A stretch of 64,000 nt of DNA. Source: Terriglobia bacterium. Its GTDB lineage: Bacteria > Acidobacteriota > Terriglobia > Bryobacterales > Bryobacteraceae. The stretch covers positions 1-64,000 of the forward strand of contig JAIQFK010000012.1 in NCBI GenBank assembly GCA_020073305.1, in the 5' to 3' direction. Made by a program: the position numbers and the translations under genes. Positions 34,325 to 43,321 of the stretch are shown here, piece after piece. Below the pieces are notes generated by a model that worked only from the letters and a program-made list of their open reading frames with translations, did not search any database and was not told the origin of the DNA. Position 1 is the stretch's first letter; the number at the start of each line of letters is the position of its first letter.

Positions 34325-35781
34325 GGCAAATCAAACTCTCCCTATTGTGGTTGTGGCTGGCGATCGGCCTGGCGGCCCAGCCCATCAGACTGCATCCCGA
34401 CAACCCTCACTATTACCTGTTCCACGGCAAGCCGACCATCCTGATCACGTCCGCCGAGCATTATGGCGGCGTGGTGAACAAAGACTTCGATTACGTGGCG
34501 TACTTCGACGCGTTGAAAGCCTACGGGCTGAATTACACGCGCATTTATCCCGGGTTTCTGTTCGAGCCCATGGGAAAGTTTATGAAGGGCAACACGCTGG
34601 GAGCGAAGCCCATCAGCCTGACCCTGCCGTGGGCGCGCAGTTCCAAGCCGGGATATGCGCTTGGCGGGAACCTGTTTGATCTGGACAAGTGGGACACGGA
34701 GTTTTTCGCGCGCCTGAGAGATTTCGTCGCCAAAGCCGCCGAGCGCGGCATCGTGGTGGAGATCTGCTTTTACAACGCACAGTACGGGGACACGTGGCCC
34801 ATGTCGCCGCTCTACTACGAGAACAACATTCAGGGTGAAGGCCGCTGCGACTATGAAGACGCGCAGACGCTCAAGCACGCGGATGTAGTTCGCCGCGAGG
34901 ATGACTACGTCCGCAAGATCACCGAAGAAACGAATCAGTTCGATAACGTCATTCTCGAAATCTGCGACGAACCTTACTTGACCGGCACGCCGATTGAGCT
35001 GGCCGGTCCGTGGATCGCGCACAACGTCGAGGTCATCAAGAAGACCGAGAGTACGCTGCCAAAGAAGCATTTGATCGCGCAGCAGATCGAGGGGCCGATG
35101 GGCGGCCCGTGCGACTTCACCGCGCATCCCGACGTTTCCGTCATCACCACGCAGTACGCCTGGGAGGGGAGCCACGAGCAGATGGGCGGGTTGATGGCGC
35201 TCGATTATGAATACGACAAGAACAAGCCCATCGATTTCAATGAGACCGACTACTATCCGACCTGGTATCAGGGCGACCGCGTCGCCGATTCTCGCGTGGA
35301 AGCCTGGGAGTTCGTTGTAGGCGGTGGTGGCAGTTTCAACCAACTGAACGGGCTATACACGGTTCGCGACCCCGGCGGAAAAACGGAAGAGAATGCGCAA
35401 CTCGGCCGCGCGCTCAAGAGCCTGCACGATTACATGTACAGCTTCGACTTCCTCAAAATGCACCCGGACAAAGGTTTCGTGCAGGGCGGCATGCCGCTCG
35501 GCACCTACGCAAGAGGAATGAGCGAGCCGGGGAAACAGTACGCGTACTATCACCACCACAGCAGCTTCGGGAGAAACACCGCGTCATACAAAGTGACGCC
35601 GGGGAACTATCAGGAGAAGCTGGTGCTGCACTTGCCCGCCGGGTCGTACCAGGCCGACTGGGTGGATGCGGCAACCGGGTCAGTGATCGGCTCGGAGAAG
35701 TTCAGTCATGATGGCGGGGACCGGACGATCAGCACTCCGGTGCATACGGTGGATGTGGCGCTGCGGGTGAAGCGGACGTAA
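34321..35781 (+). CDS. Exported glycosidase-like (GH-A/DUF4038-type) protein
   Basis: A 486-residue protein with a signal peptide (LSLLWLWLAIGLAAQ) and a clan-GH-A-like barrel. HPDNPHYYLFHGKPTILI and YGLNYTRIYPGFLFEP are typical of DUF4038/cellulase-like enzymes. VILEICDEPYLTG offers a candidate acid/base glutamate in the position normally written NEP, and IDFNETDYY a candidate nucleophile glutamate. A beta domain ends the protein (LVLHLPAGSYQADWVDAATG), as in this family. The substrate is unknown. It starts at ATGA inside the stop of the preceding isomerase gene, so the sugar released outside may feed the two isomerases (inference). Confidence 0.75.
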   Translation: MRQIKLSLLWLWLAIGLAAQPIRLHPDNPHYYLFHGKPTILITSAEHYGGVVNKDFDYVAYFDALKAYGLNYTRIYPGFLFEPMGKFMKGNTLGAKPISLTLPWARSSKPGYALGGNLFDLDKWDTEFFARLRDFVAKAAERGIVVEICFYNAQYGDTWPMSPLYYENNIQGEGRCDYEDAQTLKHADVVRREDDYVRKITEETNQFDNVILEICDEPYLTGTPIELAGPWIAHNVEVIKKTESTLPKKHLIAQQIEGPMGGPCDFTAHPDVSVITTQYAWEGSHEQMGGLMALDYEYDKNKPIDFNETDYYPTWYQGDRVADSRVEAWEFVVGGGGSFNQLNGLYTVRDPGGKTEENAQLGRALKSLHDYMYSFDFLKMHPDKGFVQGGMPLGTYARGMSEPGKQYAYYHHHSSFGRNTASYKVTPGNYQEKLVLHLPAGSYQADWVDAATGSVIGSEKFSHDGGDRTISTPVHTVDVALRVKRT

Positions 35782-35828
35782 GCGCAGGCAAGCGCGCATT
35801 TAGCTCCAAAGAGGGCGTCACACTTTGG

Positions 35829-36461
35829 CTAGCGGATGCTCGCTCTCATCGTCCGCTCCGTGACCTGTGCGCGTATTCGCTTCGCCTCACCCGGCAGGAA
35901 CGACATCGTGGCCTGCGTCAATATTAGGTCCTTAGCGCGCCAATGGGCGCGCATGATGCCCGCCGCCGAGTGCGCGTTCCTACCGAGAAGCAGATGGCCC
36001 AGCTCATGCGCGATGACACGGCCGAGTATCACCTCGAACTCCCTGCCGCCTGCCAGTGCCCGAGTCCGGTCCGCATAGACGTTGGCCACCACTCCAAATC
36101 CTTCTCTTGCCGGTAGGAGTGCCGACCCGAAAATGTCCCCGCCAGCTCCGAAGCTATCCGCCATGGAATTCGACAGGAGCCGGAGCGTCAATCTCGTCGG
36201 TGCGTCCGGCAGCACGCAGGCTCTGTTCCGGCTACCCTCCTCTGACGTGCGCGGGCAATCCAGCCACATGGTTGCGACGCCAGTCCGTTCAAAAATCCTC
36301 GCCGTCTCTTGCTCGGCCCGGGCGAGCGTTTCTGCCGGCACTGCGGAGTAGTTGTAGATGTCGACTTCAATCTTCAGCTCGGTTTGCGGTGGTTGTGCGT
36401 CCAGGCCAGCCAGACCCAGCAAAACGCCCAAACCTGTGAACCCAATCTTCGTGGTGCTCAT
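35829..36461 (-). CDS. Predicted secreted zinc metalloprotease
   Basis: A 210-residue protein with a signal peptide (GFTGLGVLLGLAGLDAQ). VIAHELGHLLLGRNAHSAAG contains HELGH, with a histidine eight residues after it, and IMRAHW follows. The spacing (HExxHxxxGxxxH) is near, but not equal to, the metzincin consensus. A family of small secreted proteins with HELGHLLLG and HSxxGIM is known in Acidobacteria from memory. Candidate ligands are the two histidines of HELGH and the later one. Two cysteines (in DCPRT and RACVLP) may form a disulfide. It stands alone between an operon and the kinase fusion, transcribed divergently from the latter. Confidence 0.65.
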   Translation of the reverse strand: MSTTKIGFTGLGVLLGLAGLDAQPPQTELKIEVDIYNYSAVPAETLARAEQETARIFERTGVATMWLDCPRTSEEGSRNRACVLPDAPTRLTLRLLSNSMADSFGAGGDIFGSALLPAREGFGVVANVYADRTRALAGGREFEVILGRVIAHELGHLLLGRNAHSAAGIMRAHWRAKDLILTQATMSFLPGEAKRIRAQVTERTMRASIR

Positions 36462-36641
36462 GTCGCCCTCCGCCGCTTAGCGCGCGGCGAGGGCAACTAT
36501 GGGTCAGGCGGGCCGGGTGATCGATGCAGTGGCCCTGGTATCGGCCTGACATGTGGGTGACCAGTTAGATCGCTGAAAACAAAGCTCCGGGGATGCCGGC
36601 CCAGGCGTTTGTGGTAGACTTGCCCACCAAGGATTGCTTCG

Positions 36642-39600
36642 ATGGGCGTCCCCAGCCCAGCCCGCTTCTACCGCTTTGGCGCGTTCCAACTGGATCTGCG
36701 AGCGCGAGAACTGCGCCGCAACGGAGTCAAGGTCCGGGTGCCCGATCAATCCATCCAGGTCTTGGCGATGCTGCTGGAGCACCCCGGCGAGGTGGTTACG
36801 CGGGATGAATTGCACCAGAAGCTGTGGCCGAACGGGACCATCGTCGAGTTCGATCACAGCATCAATGCCGCGATCAAGCGATTGCGCCAGGCGCTGGAGG
36901 ATTCCGTGGACGAGCCGGTTTATGTCGAAACACTCCCGCGGTTAGGCTACCGATTCATCGGGACGTTAGCGCCCGCGTCGCCCGAAGACGCGGCCGTTTC
37001 CTCCGGCGAACCGGAAGCGCAGATCGTCTCGCACTACCGGATTCTGGAGAAGATCGGCGGTGGCGGGATGGGCGTGGTCTACAAGGCGGAAGACACTCGT
37101 CTTGGCCGCATCGTCGCCCTGAAATTCCTGCCGGAAGAGTTCGCCGACGACAAAGCATCGCTGGATCGATTTCAGCGGGAAGCCCGAGCCGTCTCGGCGC
37201 TGAATCATCCGAACATCTGCACGCTATACGATGTCGGCCAAGCCGACGGGCGTCCCTTCCTGGCCATGGAATTTCTGGAAGGCCAGACACTCCTTGAACT
37301 CATTGAGGCCGGGCCAGTGACGATCGATAACATTCTCGATCTCGGGATGCAGATTGCCGACGCGCTCGATGCGGCGCACGCCAAGGGCATCGTGCACCGT
37401 GACATCAAGCCATCGAACATTTTCGTGACGTCGCGCGGTCACGCCAAGGTCATGGATTTCGGGGTGGCGAAGATGGCAGGCCTGCCACGTAATGCCGTCA
37501 GTGAGGCACTGCTGACGAATCCCGGCTCGGCTGTAGGAACGGCGGCCTACATGTCGCCGGAGCAGGCGCGCGGCGAGCCGCTGGACGCCCGCACCGATCT
37601 ATTCTCCTTCGGCGTGGTGCTGTACGAGATGGCCACGAGCCAGCGGCCGTTTCAGGGCGACACCACCGCGGTAATCTTCGACGCCATTCTCAACAAGACG
37701 CCGCTCTCGCCCGGGCAATTGCGGCCTGACCTGCCTGCGGGCCTAGAACTCACCATCCATAAGGCGCTGGAGAAAGACCGCGATGTGCGCTACCAGACGG
37801 CGTCGGAGTTACGCGCCGACCTGAAGCGGCTTAGACGGGATACGGAGTCGGGAAAGTCCGCAGCCGTACCAACCACACGACGCCGGCCCTTGTTGCTCGC
37901 AGGCGTGCTCACGGGCCTGCTGGCTGTGATCGCGATCGTCCTCATAGTGGCATGGTTCGCCTCGCGCCCACCGGCGGCCCCCCCCGAATTGCGCGAGCGC
38001 CAGCTGACCGCCAATCCCGCGGACAACCCCGTAAGAAGCGCATTGATCTCACCCGACGGCAAATACCTCGCTTACTCCGACCTTGGCGGAATCCACTTGA
38101 AGCTGATCGCGACTGGAGAGACGCGCACCATCGCACAAACCGAAGGGTGGGACGTCACCTCCTGGTTTCCCGACGGCTCGAAACTGCTGGCGAATGGTGC
38201 CGACCCGACCATGCCGGGCGTGTGGGCAATCTCCCTGCTGGGTGGAACGAGGCGGAAACTGCACGCCAGCGGCGGCTCAGCCCTGGTGTCTCCGGACGGC
38301 TCGCAGATCGCCTTTGGGGAGCGGGCTTCTTTTCTCGGCCACCGTCTCGGTTTTCTGGAGACTTGGGTGATGGGAGCCGGCGGAGAAGAGCCACGGAGGA
38401 TTCTGGGCGTTAGCAACGACCAGAGCGTATTCCTCTGGAGCTGGTCGGCTGACAGCAAACGTATTTTATACGTCCGAGGATTCATAACAGGCCGCGCAAG
38501 CGCCGCTCTTGAAGGCTTCGACCTCCTCAACAATAAAATCAGCAGGCTGCGCTCAGATTCGCATCTACTAGTCGGACCTGTGCATTATTCGGACGCCGGA
38601 ACTGAGATCCCAGGCGAGCGTCTCATCTATTCCAGCCATGAACCCGCTCCCAATGACCAGGATTCCAATCTCCGGACACTAAGCCTGAATTCTAAAACCG
38701 GCGAACCTGCGGGCACGCCCCAAAAGCTCACGCATTGGAGCACCACGGCAATTCGAGCTGTCAGTGCCAGCGCCGACGGCAAGCGCCTTGTCGTCCTGAA
38801 GGCGAATTCACAGACGGATGTTTACATCAGCGAGCTCGAAGCAAACGGAACCAGAATGAAGACGCCGCATCGTCTCACGCTTGACGAGCGTCACGACCTT
38901 TCTGGTCCGTGGATGCCTGACGGAAAAACCGTCGCCTTTACGTCCAACCGGAACGGCACCTGGGACATTTTCAAACAGGCCATTGATCAACCGTCCGCGG
39001 AACCGGTTGTGACCGGCCCGGATATCAAGTTGGCGGAGGCCGTAACGCCGGATGGAGCGTGGCTGATCTATTCCTCCCGGAAACAGGGCGATCCCTCAGC
39101 GCCTGCGAAACTGATGCGCGTGCCAATGGCCGGCGGCCCGGCTGAGCCCGTTCCAGGTGTTGGGGTTGTTGGGGCCTTCACCTGCGCTACGCGTCCGCCG
39201 TCTACTGTGTGCGTCCTGGACAAGCTGGACCAAGACGGTGTGAGATTTTCCAAGTATGATTTGGTTACACAGGAAGCGCGTGAAATTGCCAGGGTGGAGA
39301 ACGTCGAAGATTGGGACCTTTTCCACGACGGTTCCCGCATCGCCGTGTTGATCAATGAACAGGCCAAGAGCCGAATCCGCATCATCAGCTTGTCAGGCGA
39401 GACGGAACGGGAATTCGCCTTGGAGGGATCGATGGTGGCCGTCTATTGTGCCGCGGACGGAAGGGGCCTGTATTTATCCAGCAGGCGCCCAGGTTTTCCC
39501 GCACTTCTCTATTCAGATCTGCGGGGTCAGACTCGGGTAATCTGGCAGCCGAAGGGCGACTTTGGGCTTGTTCGGGCTTCACCTGACGGCCGTTACCTTT

Positions 39601-39653
39601 CCGTCACCGCAGTCACGGGAACCAGCGACGCCTGGCTGCTGGAAGACTTCTGA
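36642..39653 (+). CDS. Winged-helix / Ser-Thr kinase / PD40 propeller fusion protein
   Basis: A 1003-residue protein with four parts. Residues 8-108 are an OmpR/CadC-type winged helix (FQLDLRARELRRNGVKVRVP, VVTRDELHQKLW, YVETLPRLGYRFIG). Residues 131-395 are a Hanks-type kinase: glycine loop IGGGGMGVVY, ATP lysine Lys161, HRDIKPSN with Asp254, DFG with Asp272, and GTAAYMSPEQARGE. Residues 416-440 are one membrane segment. Residues 455-1003 are a WD40-like PD40 propeller (LISPDGKYLAYSD, WFPDGSKLLANG) expected in the periplasm. All catalytic residues are intact. It may link an external signal to phosphorylation and possibly DNA binding. Its targets are not readable. Isolated gene. Confidence 0.9.
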   Translation: MGVPSPARFYRFGAFQLDLRARELRRNGVKVRVPDQSIQVLAMLLEHPGEVVTRDELHQKLWPNGTIVEFDHSINAAIKRLRQALEDSVDEPVYVETLPRLGYRFIGTLAPASPEDAAVSSGEPEAQIVSHYRILEKIGGGGMGVVYKAEDTRLGRIVALKFLPEEFADDKASLDRFQREARAVSALNHPNICTLYDVGQADGRPFLAMEFLEGQTLLELIEAGPVTIDNILDLGMQIADALDAAHAKGIVHRDIKPSNIFVTSRGHAKVMDFGVAKMAGLPRNAVSEALLTNPGSAVGTAAYMSPEQARGEPLDARTDLFSFGVVLYEMATSQRPFQGDTTAVIFDAILNKTPLSPGQLRPDLPAGLELTIHKALEKDRDVRYQTASELRADLKRLRRDTESGKSAAVPTTRRRPLLLAGVLTGLLAVIAIVLIVAWFASRPPAAPPELRERQLTANPADNPVRSALISPDGKYLAYSDLGGIHLKLIATGETRTIAQTEGWDVTSWFPDGSKLLANGADPTMPGVWAISLLGGTRRKLHASGGSALVSPDGSQIAFGERASFLGHRLGFLETWVMGAGGEEPRRILGVSNDQSVFLWSWSADSKRILYVRGFITGRASAALEGFDLLNNKISRLRSDSHLLVGPVHYSDAGTEIPGERLIYSSHEPAPNDQDSNLRTLSLNSKTGEPAGTPQKLTHWSTTAIRAVSASADGKRLVVLKANSQTDVYISELEANGTRMKTPHRLTLDERHDLSGPWMPDGKTVAFTSNRNGTWDIFKQAIDQPSAEPVVTGPDIKLAEAVTPDGAWLIYSSRKQGDPSAPAKLMRVPMAGGPAEPVPGVGVVGAFTCATRPPSTVCVLDKLDQDGVRFSKYDLVTQEAREIARVENVEDWDLFHDGSRIAVLINEQAKSRIRIISLSGETEREFALEGSMVAVYCAADGRGLYLSSRRPGFPALLYSDLRGQTRVIWQPKGDFGLVRASPDGRYLSVTAVTGTSDAWLLEDF

Positions 39654-39739
39654 CGATGGGCTTTGGCCTCAGCCGGTATAGCCGGCGCAGCGGTCCGTGA
39701 AACGTAAGGCCCTGGCATGACGTTCGTTGCTCCGCGAAC

Positions 39740-40909
39740 TCAAGGCCGCGTTGGAGCCGGTTGCTCGCGAGAGACGGAGGCGGCGCTGGCTGGTATGGCT
39801 CGCACCCCCAGTGACAGTGACGCGGCCGCGCGCGTGCGATCTTCGATGACGCGGACGACGCGCTCCGCATCCCGACCGACGCCATGAATCATCGCCGATG
39901 AAAAAGCGTAGGTGAAGGGCAGACCGACGAAGTACAGCCCCGGCTCGCCGAGGGCGACACCGCTCTCATGCTTCGGCATTCCGCCTTCCTCGAAGACGGG
40001 CAGATGGATCCAGGAGAAGCCGGGATGGAATCCCGTACACCAGATCACGTTGGCGACATTGAGGACGCGGCCGTCCTCCGGCAACGGCAACCCGTCGCGC
40101 ACGCCGACAATCCTGGGTACGCGGGCAACGCGGGCAGCCGCCAGATCCGCGGGTTTGATCCGAATGAGCGGGCCACCTTGCGAAAGGACTTTGGGTCGGG
40201 CTTTCCGACCCATCGGCGTCTTGATGGTGAGCAACCGGTGGAACACGAAGCGAAATATGAAGCGCTGTAAGAACAACCGCGCCGCGAGCCCTCCGATGCG
40301 GAACGGGATGTGGCCCGTGTTCCTCCCAGACATCGACGTGCGGTGACCGTGCGCAATCTCCAGGGCGATCTCGGCACCCGAGTTGCCGGCGCCCACGATG
40401 AGGACGCCTCCGTCTCGCAGTTGGCTCGGATTCCGGTAATGCAGCGAGTGGATCTGCACGATACCCGGGTCAAGTTCGTGGGCGAAGCGGGGCACTTTAG
40501 GTATCTGGTACCTGGCCATCGCCACCACAACATGTTCGGCCTCGTACCGCCGGTCACCGGCTGTGACGACGTGCCGGCCAGCTTGCCTTGAGAGTCCGTC
40601 TACCTTGACGCCAGTTCTCACCGGCAGATGGAACCGCGCCGCGTAGGACTCGAGATATCCGGCCATCTGGTCCTTCGTAGGGAACGAGTGGGCGGGCCCC
40701 GGGAACGGCATGCCGGCGAGTCCGTCGTAGCGAGCGGGAGTGAACAGGCGGAGCGAGTCCCAGCGGTTGCGCCACGCGTCGCCGATCCGCTCGTTAGCGT
40801 CGAGGATTACAAAGGGAAGACCGCGGCGCGCCAGGTAGTAACCCGTTGACAGACCCGCCTGCCCGCCGCCGATAACAACGGTCTGAACATGCTCGGTTTG
40901 GGTGTTCAC
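39740..40909 (-). CDS. FAD-dependent monooxygenase/oxidoreductase (CzcO-like)
   Basis: A 389-residue flavoprotein. The N-terminal FAD loop is VVIGGGQAGLSTGYYLARRG (residues 12-31), a second Rossmann loop is GVLIVGAGNSGAEIALEI, and the C-terminal part has GLPFTYAFSSAMIHGVGRDA and a VIWCTGFHPGFSW motif near residue 290 that resembles the FxGxxx(H)xxx(Y/F) and ATG regions of class B flavin monooxygenases. These bind FAD and NADPH and oxygenate or reduce varied substrates; the substrate is not known. No signal, so cytoplasmic. The gene is isolated on the minus strand, tail-to-tail with the kinase fusion. Confidence 0.83.
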   Translation of the reverse strand: MNTQTEHVQTVVIGGGQAGLSTGYYLARRGLPFVILDANERIGDAWRNRWDSLRLFTPARYDGLAGMPFPGPAHSFPTKDQMAGYLESYAARFHLPVRTGVKVDGLSRQAGRHVVTAGDRRYEAEHVVVAMARYQIPKVPRFAHELDPGIVQIHSLHYRNPSQLRDGGVLIVGAGNSGAEIALEIAHGHRTSMSGRNTGHIPFRIGGLAARLFLQRFIFRFVFHRLLTIKTPMGRKARPKVLSQGGPLIRIKPADLAAARVARVPRIVGVRDGLPLPEDGRVLNVANVIWCTGFHPGFSWIHLPVFEEGGMPKHESGVALGEPGLYFVGLPFTYAFSSAMIHGVGRDAERVVRVIEDRTRAAASLSLGVRAIPASAASVSREQPAPTRP

Positions 40910-41168
40910 GTTTAGAGTCTCACTTTCTTCCTGTCCATCAATAGGACGCGGAAGAGCGATGTAGAACGGCTCAGGAAAAGTGTCAGCGTCTGTAAAAGGC
41001 TATTGGAAGGCAAACTGCGTTTGCCTGAGGTCAAAGATCGGATCGGGATGTTGCCAGGGGGCGGGAGGAATGGCGGCTGGACGATCCTCTCATTGTGAGC
41101 GGACATCCAGCCGCCTGGAATCGGCTAGAGTAATCAGGCTTTCGGGCCGAGCGCTCTATCCATTGAGG

Positions 41169-41666
41169 CTAATGGCCGTGCTCCTCATCGGCCTCACTCT
41201 TCAGTGCGTTAACCGCGATAAACGCTCCGTTTGTTACAGGTCCTGTGGTGTTTGCCGCGATCTGGATCAGCACAGCCGGAGCGATGCATGGCGACGGTAT
41301 CTGAATCGTGTCATGGATCTCGGCATTGCCGTTGGAGGCCAACGGTACAGCGCCCGTGCTGGCCGCGACCACATCTCCGCAAACCAGACTGGCCATGACC
41401 ATGGTGACCGGTCCGACGGTGCCGGCGTTGGCGCCGCTGGCCAGCAACAATCCCTTGATTTCCACTTTGATTTTTCCGCTATCGGAGACTTTGGCCTCGC
41501 CATGAGCGACCACCCACGGAGCACCGCCGCTCGGCACACCGGCCACATGCTCGCCGACTGCGGAGCCAACAAGCCGGGCCTCAAATCCTCCGCGATCGTC
41601 CGCGCGGGCATTCAACCCACACAGGCCGATGCACAGCACCAGCCCAATCAGCTTTTCGATTTTCAT
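41169..41666 (-). CDS. Secreted hypothetical protein, 165 aa
   Basis: A signal peptide (LIGLVLCIGLCGLNARAD) precedes a beta-rich domain of about 140 residues with alternating short strands (AKVSDSGKIKVEIKGLLLAS, TVGPVTMVMASLVCGDVV, IAPAVLIQIAANTTGPVTNG). Two cysteines in the body could form a disulfide. GGAGGATCGTAA lies directly upstream of the ATG, a strong ribosome binding site. I do not recognise a named family. It is isolated, with 260 and 337 bases of non-coding DNA to either side. Confidence 0.75.
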   Translation of the reverse strand: MKIEKLIGLVLCIGLCGLNARADDRGGFEARLVGSAVGEHVAGVPSGGAPWVVAHGEAKVSDSGKIKVEIKGLLLASGANAGTVGPVTMVMASLVCGDVVAASTGAVPLASNGNAEIHDTIQIPSPCIAPAVLIQIAANTTGPVTNGAFIAVNALKSEADEEHGH

Positions 41667-42003
41667 TTACGATCCTCCTTTGATTTGGTTATGTGACTCG
41701 TTCATCTCGTCGTGCATGTCGACCGACTGTTATCCAGTTTAGAGTTCGTCTGCGTTCGCAGTTGTTAAAGAAGCAGTAGGAGATGGCAGGCACCGAAAAG
41801 TTTTACAAGGCGGCGATATCGTTGGTGAACTGGTTATCCCCCACGTCGGCACTCTGCTTTCCAAGATCGTGGCTAGTTATGTTTGAAAGAGTACAGTCAA
41901 GCTTGAGGGCATCGTGAATGGCTTCGACCATTTCATCGCGCGACCGGCTTTCGTGTATCAACCTTGCGCAGCGTCCTTACGAGTAAAGCGAACGTGGGGG
42001 ACC
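41667..42003. other. Intergenic gap, no gene recognised
   Basis: Between the secreted protein and the end of the toxin gene. No motif-bearing frame or RNA gene was found. The promoter of the secreted protein gene should lie at the left border. Confidence 0.45.
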
Positions 42004-42405
42004 TTAGTCCTTAACGGACACGCTGGAAACGTCGGATACGCCCACGCGTCTCGCGCGCTGAACGAAGGATTTGTCGAAAGAAACAAACGCGGCGCCGGGA
42101 GGCCTGCTACTCAAGTGCATCGCGCCGGCGAGTTCCATTCCGTGTTCTGTGAGGGCGAGCGCGGCGGCCACCGATGACTCATCCTCCGCATGAACGTTCT
42201 TGAGACCGAGTAACTTCACAAATGCGTCACGGATTGCGCTCTCCTCGAACCCATATAGGCTGCGGAGCACCCAACTGGTTTCTAGCAACACCGTTTTCGC
42301 GATCCAGACTGGCCCTGATGCAAACAGGGAGCGCGCAGCGGCGGCCTGCTTGGGTTCGTCGCCAGTCAGCAACCGGACCAGGACGTTAGTATCGACCGCG
42401 GTCAT
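42004..42405 (-). CDS. PIN-domain toxin, VapC-like (possibly degenerate)
   Basis: A 133-residue PIN-domain protein of the size expected of VapC ribonucleases. The first acidic site is Asp5 (MTAVDTNVLVRLL), the second Glu42 (KTVLLETSWVL) and the last Asp111 (VSFDKSF). The third acidic residue, usually the Asp of a DxADALHL motif, is Gly94 here (GMELAGAMHLSS), a change reachable by one base. PIN nucleases need this quartet for metal binding, so activity may be lost. The gene overlaps the antitoxin by 20 bases, as usual for vapBC. No other defence gene is intact nearby. Confidence 0.82.
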   Translation of the reverse strand: MTAVDTNVLVRLLTGDEPKQAAAARSLFASGPVWIAKTVLLETSWVLRSLYGFEESAIRDAFVKLLGLKNVHAEDESSVAAALALTEHGMELAGAMHLSSRPPGAAFVSFDKSFVQRARRVGVSDVSSVSVKD

Positions 42406-42652
42406 GGCGTCGCATCACTTCGCGGCCAATCGCAGCACGCATCTGCGCCGGCGTTTTCGATTTGCGTTTGGACCGCAGACAGCCGGCTACCTCTTCGAGG
42501 ACGGTTTTGGAGAATCGGGCGGCGGGACGAAGCAGAACTCCGTCACGGGTCTCCTCGACCGTGAACTCCGTGCCCGGGACCCACTCGCGGGACACACGAA
42601 TGTTCTTCGGCAGGACGATCTGGCCCTTGGTCGACAACCGCGTGGTTTCCAT
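42386..42652 (-). CDS. AbrB/MazE-fold antitoxin, VapB-like
   Basis: An 88-residue protein, first gene of the pair. METTRLSTKGQIVLPKNIRV is the swapped-hairpin DNA-binding start of the AbrB/MazE fold. The C-terminal half (about 45-85) is charged and likely wraps the toxin. ATG at 42652 is chosen over an upstream in-frame codon at 42682 because the fold begins there; the earlier ten residues fit no family. Such antitoxins neutralise the PIN nuclease and repress their own promoter. Confidence 0.85.
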   Translation of the reverse strand: METTRLSTKGQIVLPKNIRVSREWVPGTEFTVEETRDGVLLRPAARFSKTVLEEVAGCLRSKRKSKTPAQMRAAIGREVMRRHDRGRY

Positions 42653-42762
42653 CGGTAAGACTTCAGTAAGATCGTAACACAACCCCTGGGGCGATGTGGC
42701 GCTACTGGCTAATTCCTTTACTGGTGCGGTAAGGCATCGTATTGTATATCTGACTGGTTACC

Positions 42763-43230
42763 ATGCCGCGTTTAGATGAGGTCTCTAAGAAGTCTGGCGT
42801 CCAACCCACACATTCTGTCGCGCCTAGCGAGTTTGAGCGCGTTGCCGTCGCCCTGAAGACGCCGGGGCGGGGTCTCATCATGGAGGGCCCGTCAGGGATC
42901 GGGAAGACCTCCTGCGTCAAGAAGGCGCTGGAGCTCACAGAAATGTCTGACTCCTGCCTGTTTCTGTCTGCGAGGAAGCCGCCAGATCAAGATCTTATCC
43001 AGGCTTTGCCCTCAATGCGAAAAATCGGCGTTGTCGTTATCGACGATTTCCATCGCCTCCGCGATGCAGCAAAGAAGGTGCTCACCGATTATGTCAAGAC
43101 GCTAGCGGACGAGGAGGACGGCGATAGCAAAGTTGTTCTCATAGGAATAAACAGAGCGGGTCAGTCGTTGGTGGAATACGCGCCCGATCTCCTACATCGC
43201 GCTGAAACGATCGGTAGTGGGGTCTTTTGA
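42763..43230 (+). CDS. Truncated AAA/STAND-like P-loop ATPase
   Basis: A 155-residue protein starting MPRLDEVSKKSGVQPTHS. Walker A is GPSGIGKTSC (about residues 43-52) and Walker B is VVVIDDFHRLRD (about 90-101). The frame ends after LLHRAETIGSGVF, where homologues known to me continue with a helical lid and further domains. Only 91 bases separate it from the next gene, which is convergent. It is likely the N-terminal fragment of a NACHT/STAND-type ATPase, or a small stand-alone ATPase. No partner effector is visible. It lies beside the toxin-antitoxin pair, transcribed away from it. Confidence 0.65.
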   Translation: MPRLDEVSKKSGVQPTHSVAPSEFERVAVALKTPGRGLIMEGPSGIGKTSCVKKALELTEMSDSCLFLSARKPPDQDLIQALPSMRKIGVVVIDDFHRLRDAAKKVLTDYVKTLADEEDGDSKVVLIGINRAGQSLVEYAPDLLHRAETIGSGVF

Positions 43231-43321
43231 ATTTCCACGAGCTTGACACTGGCCTCCAACCTGCCAAGAACCAGAGACCGCGTGACTACACGGTGTTACT
43301 GCCCCGGATTCGTGGCGCAAC

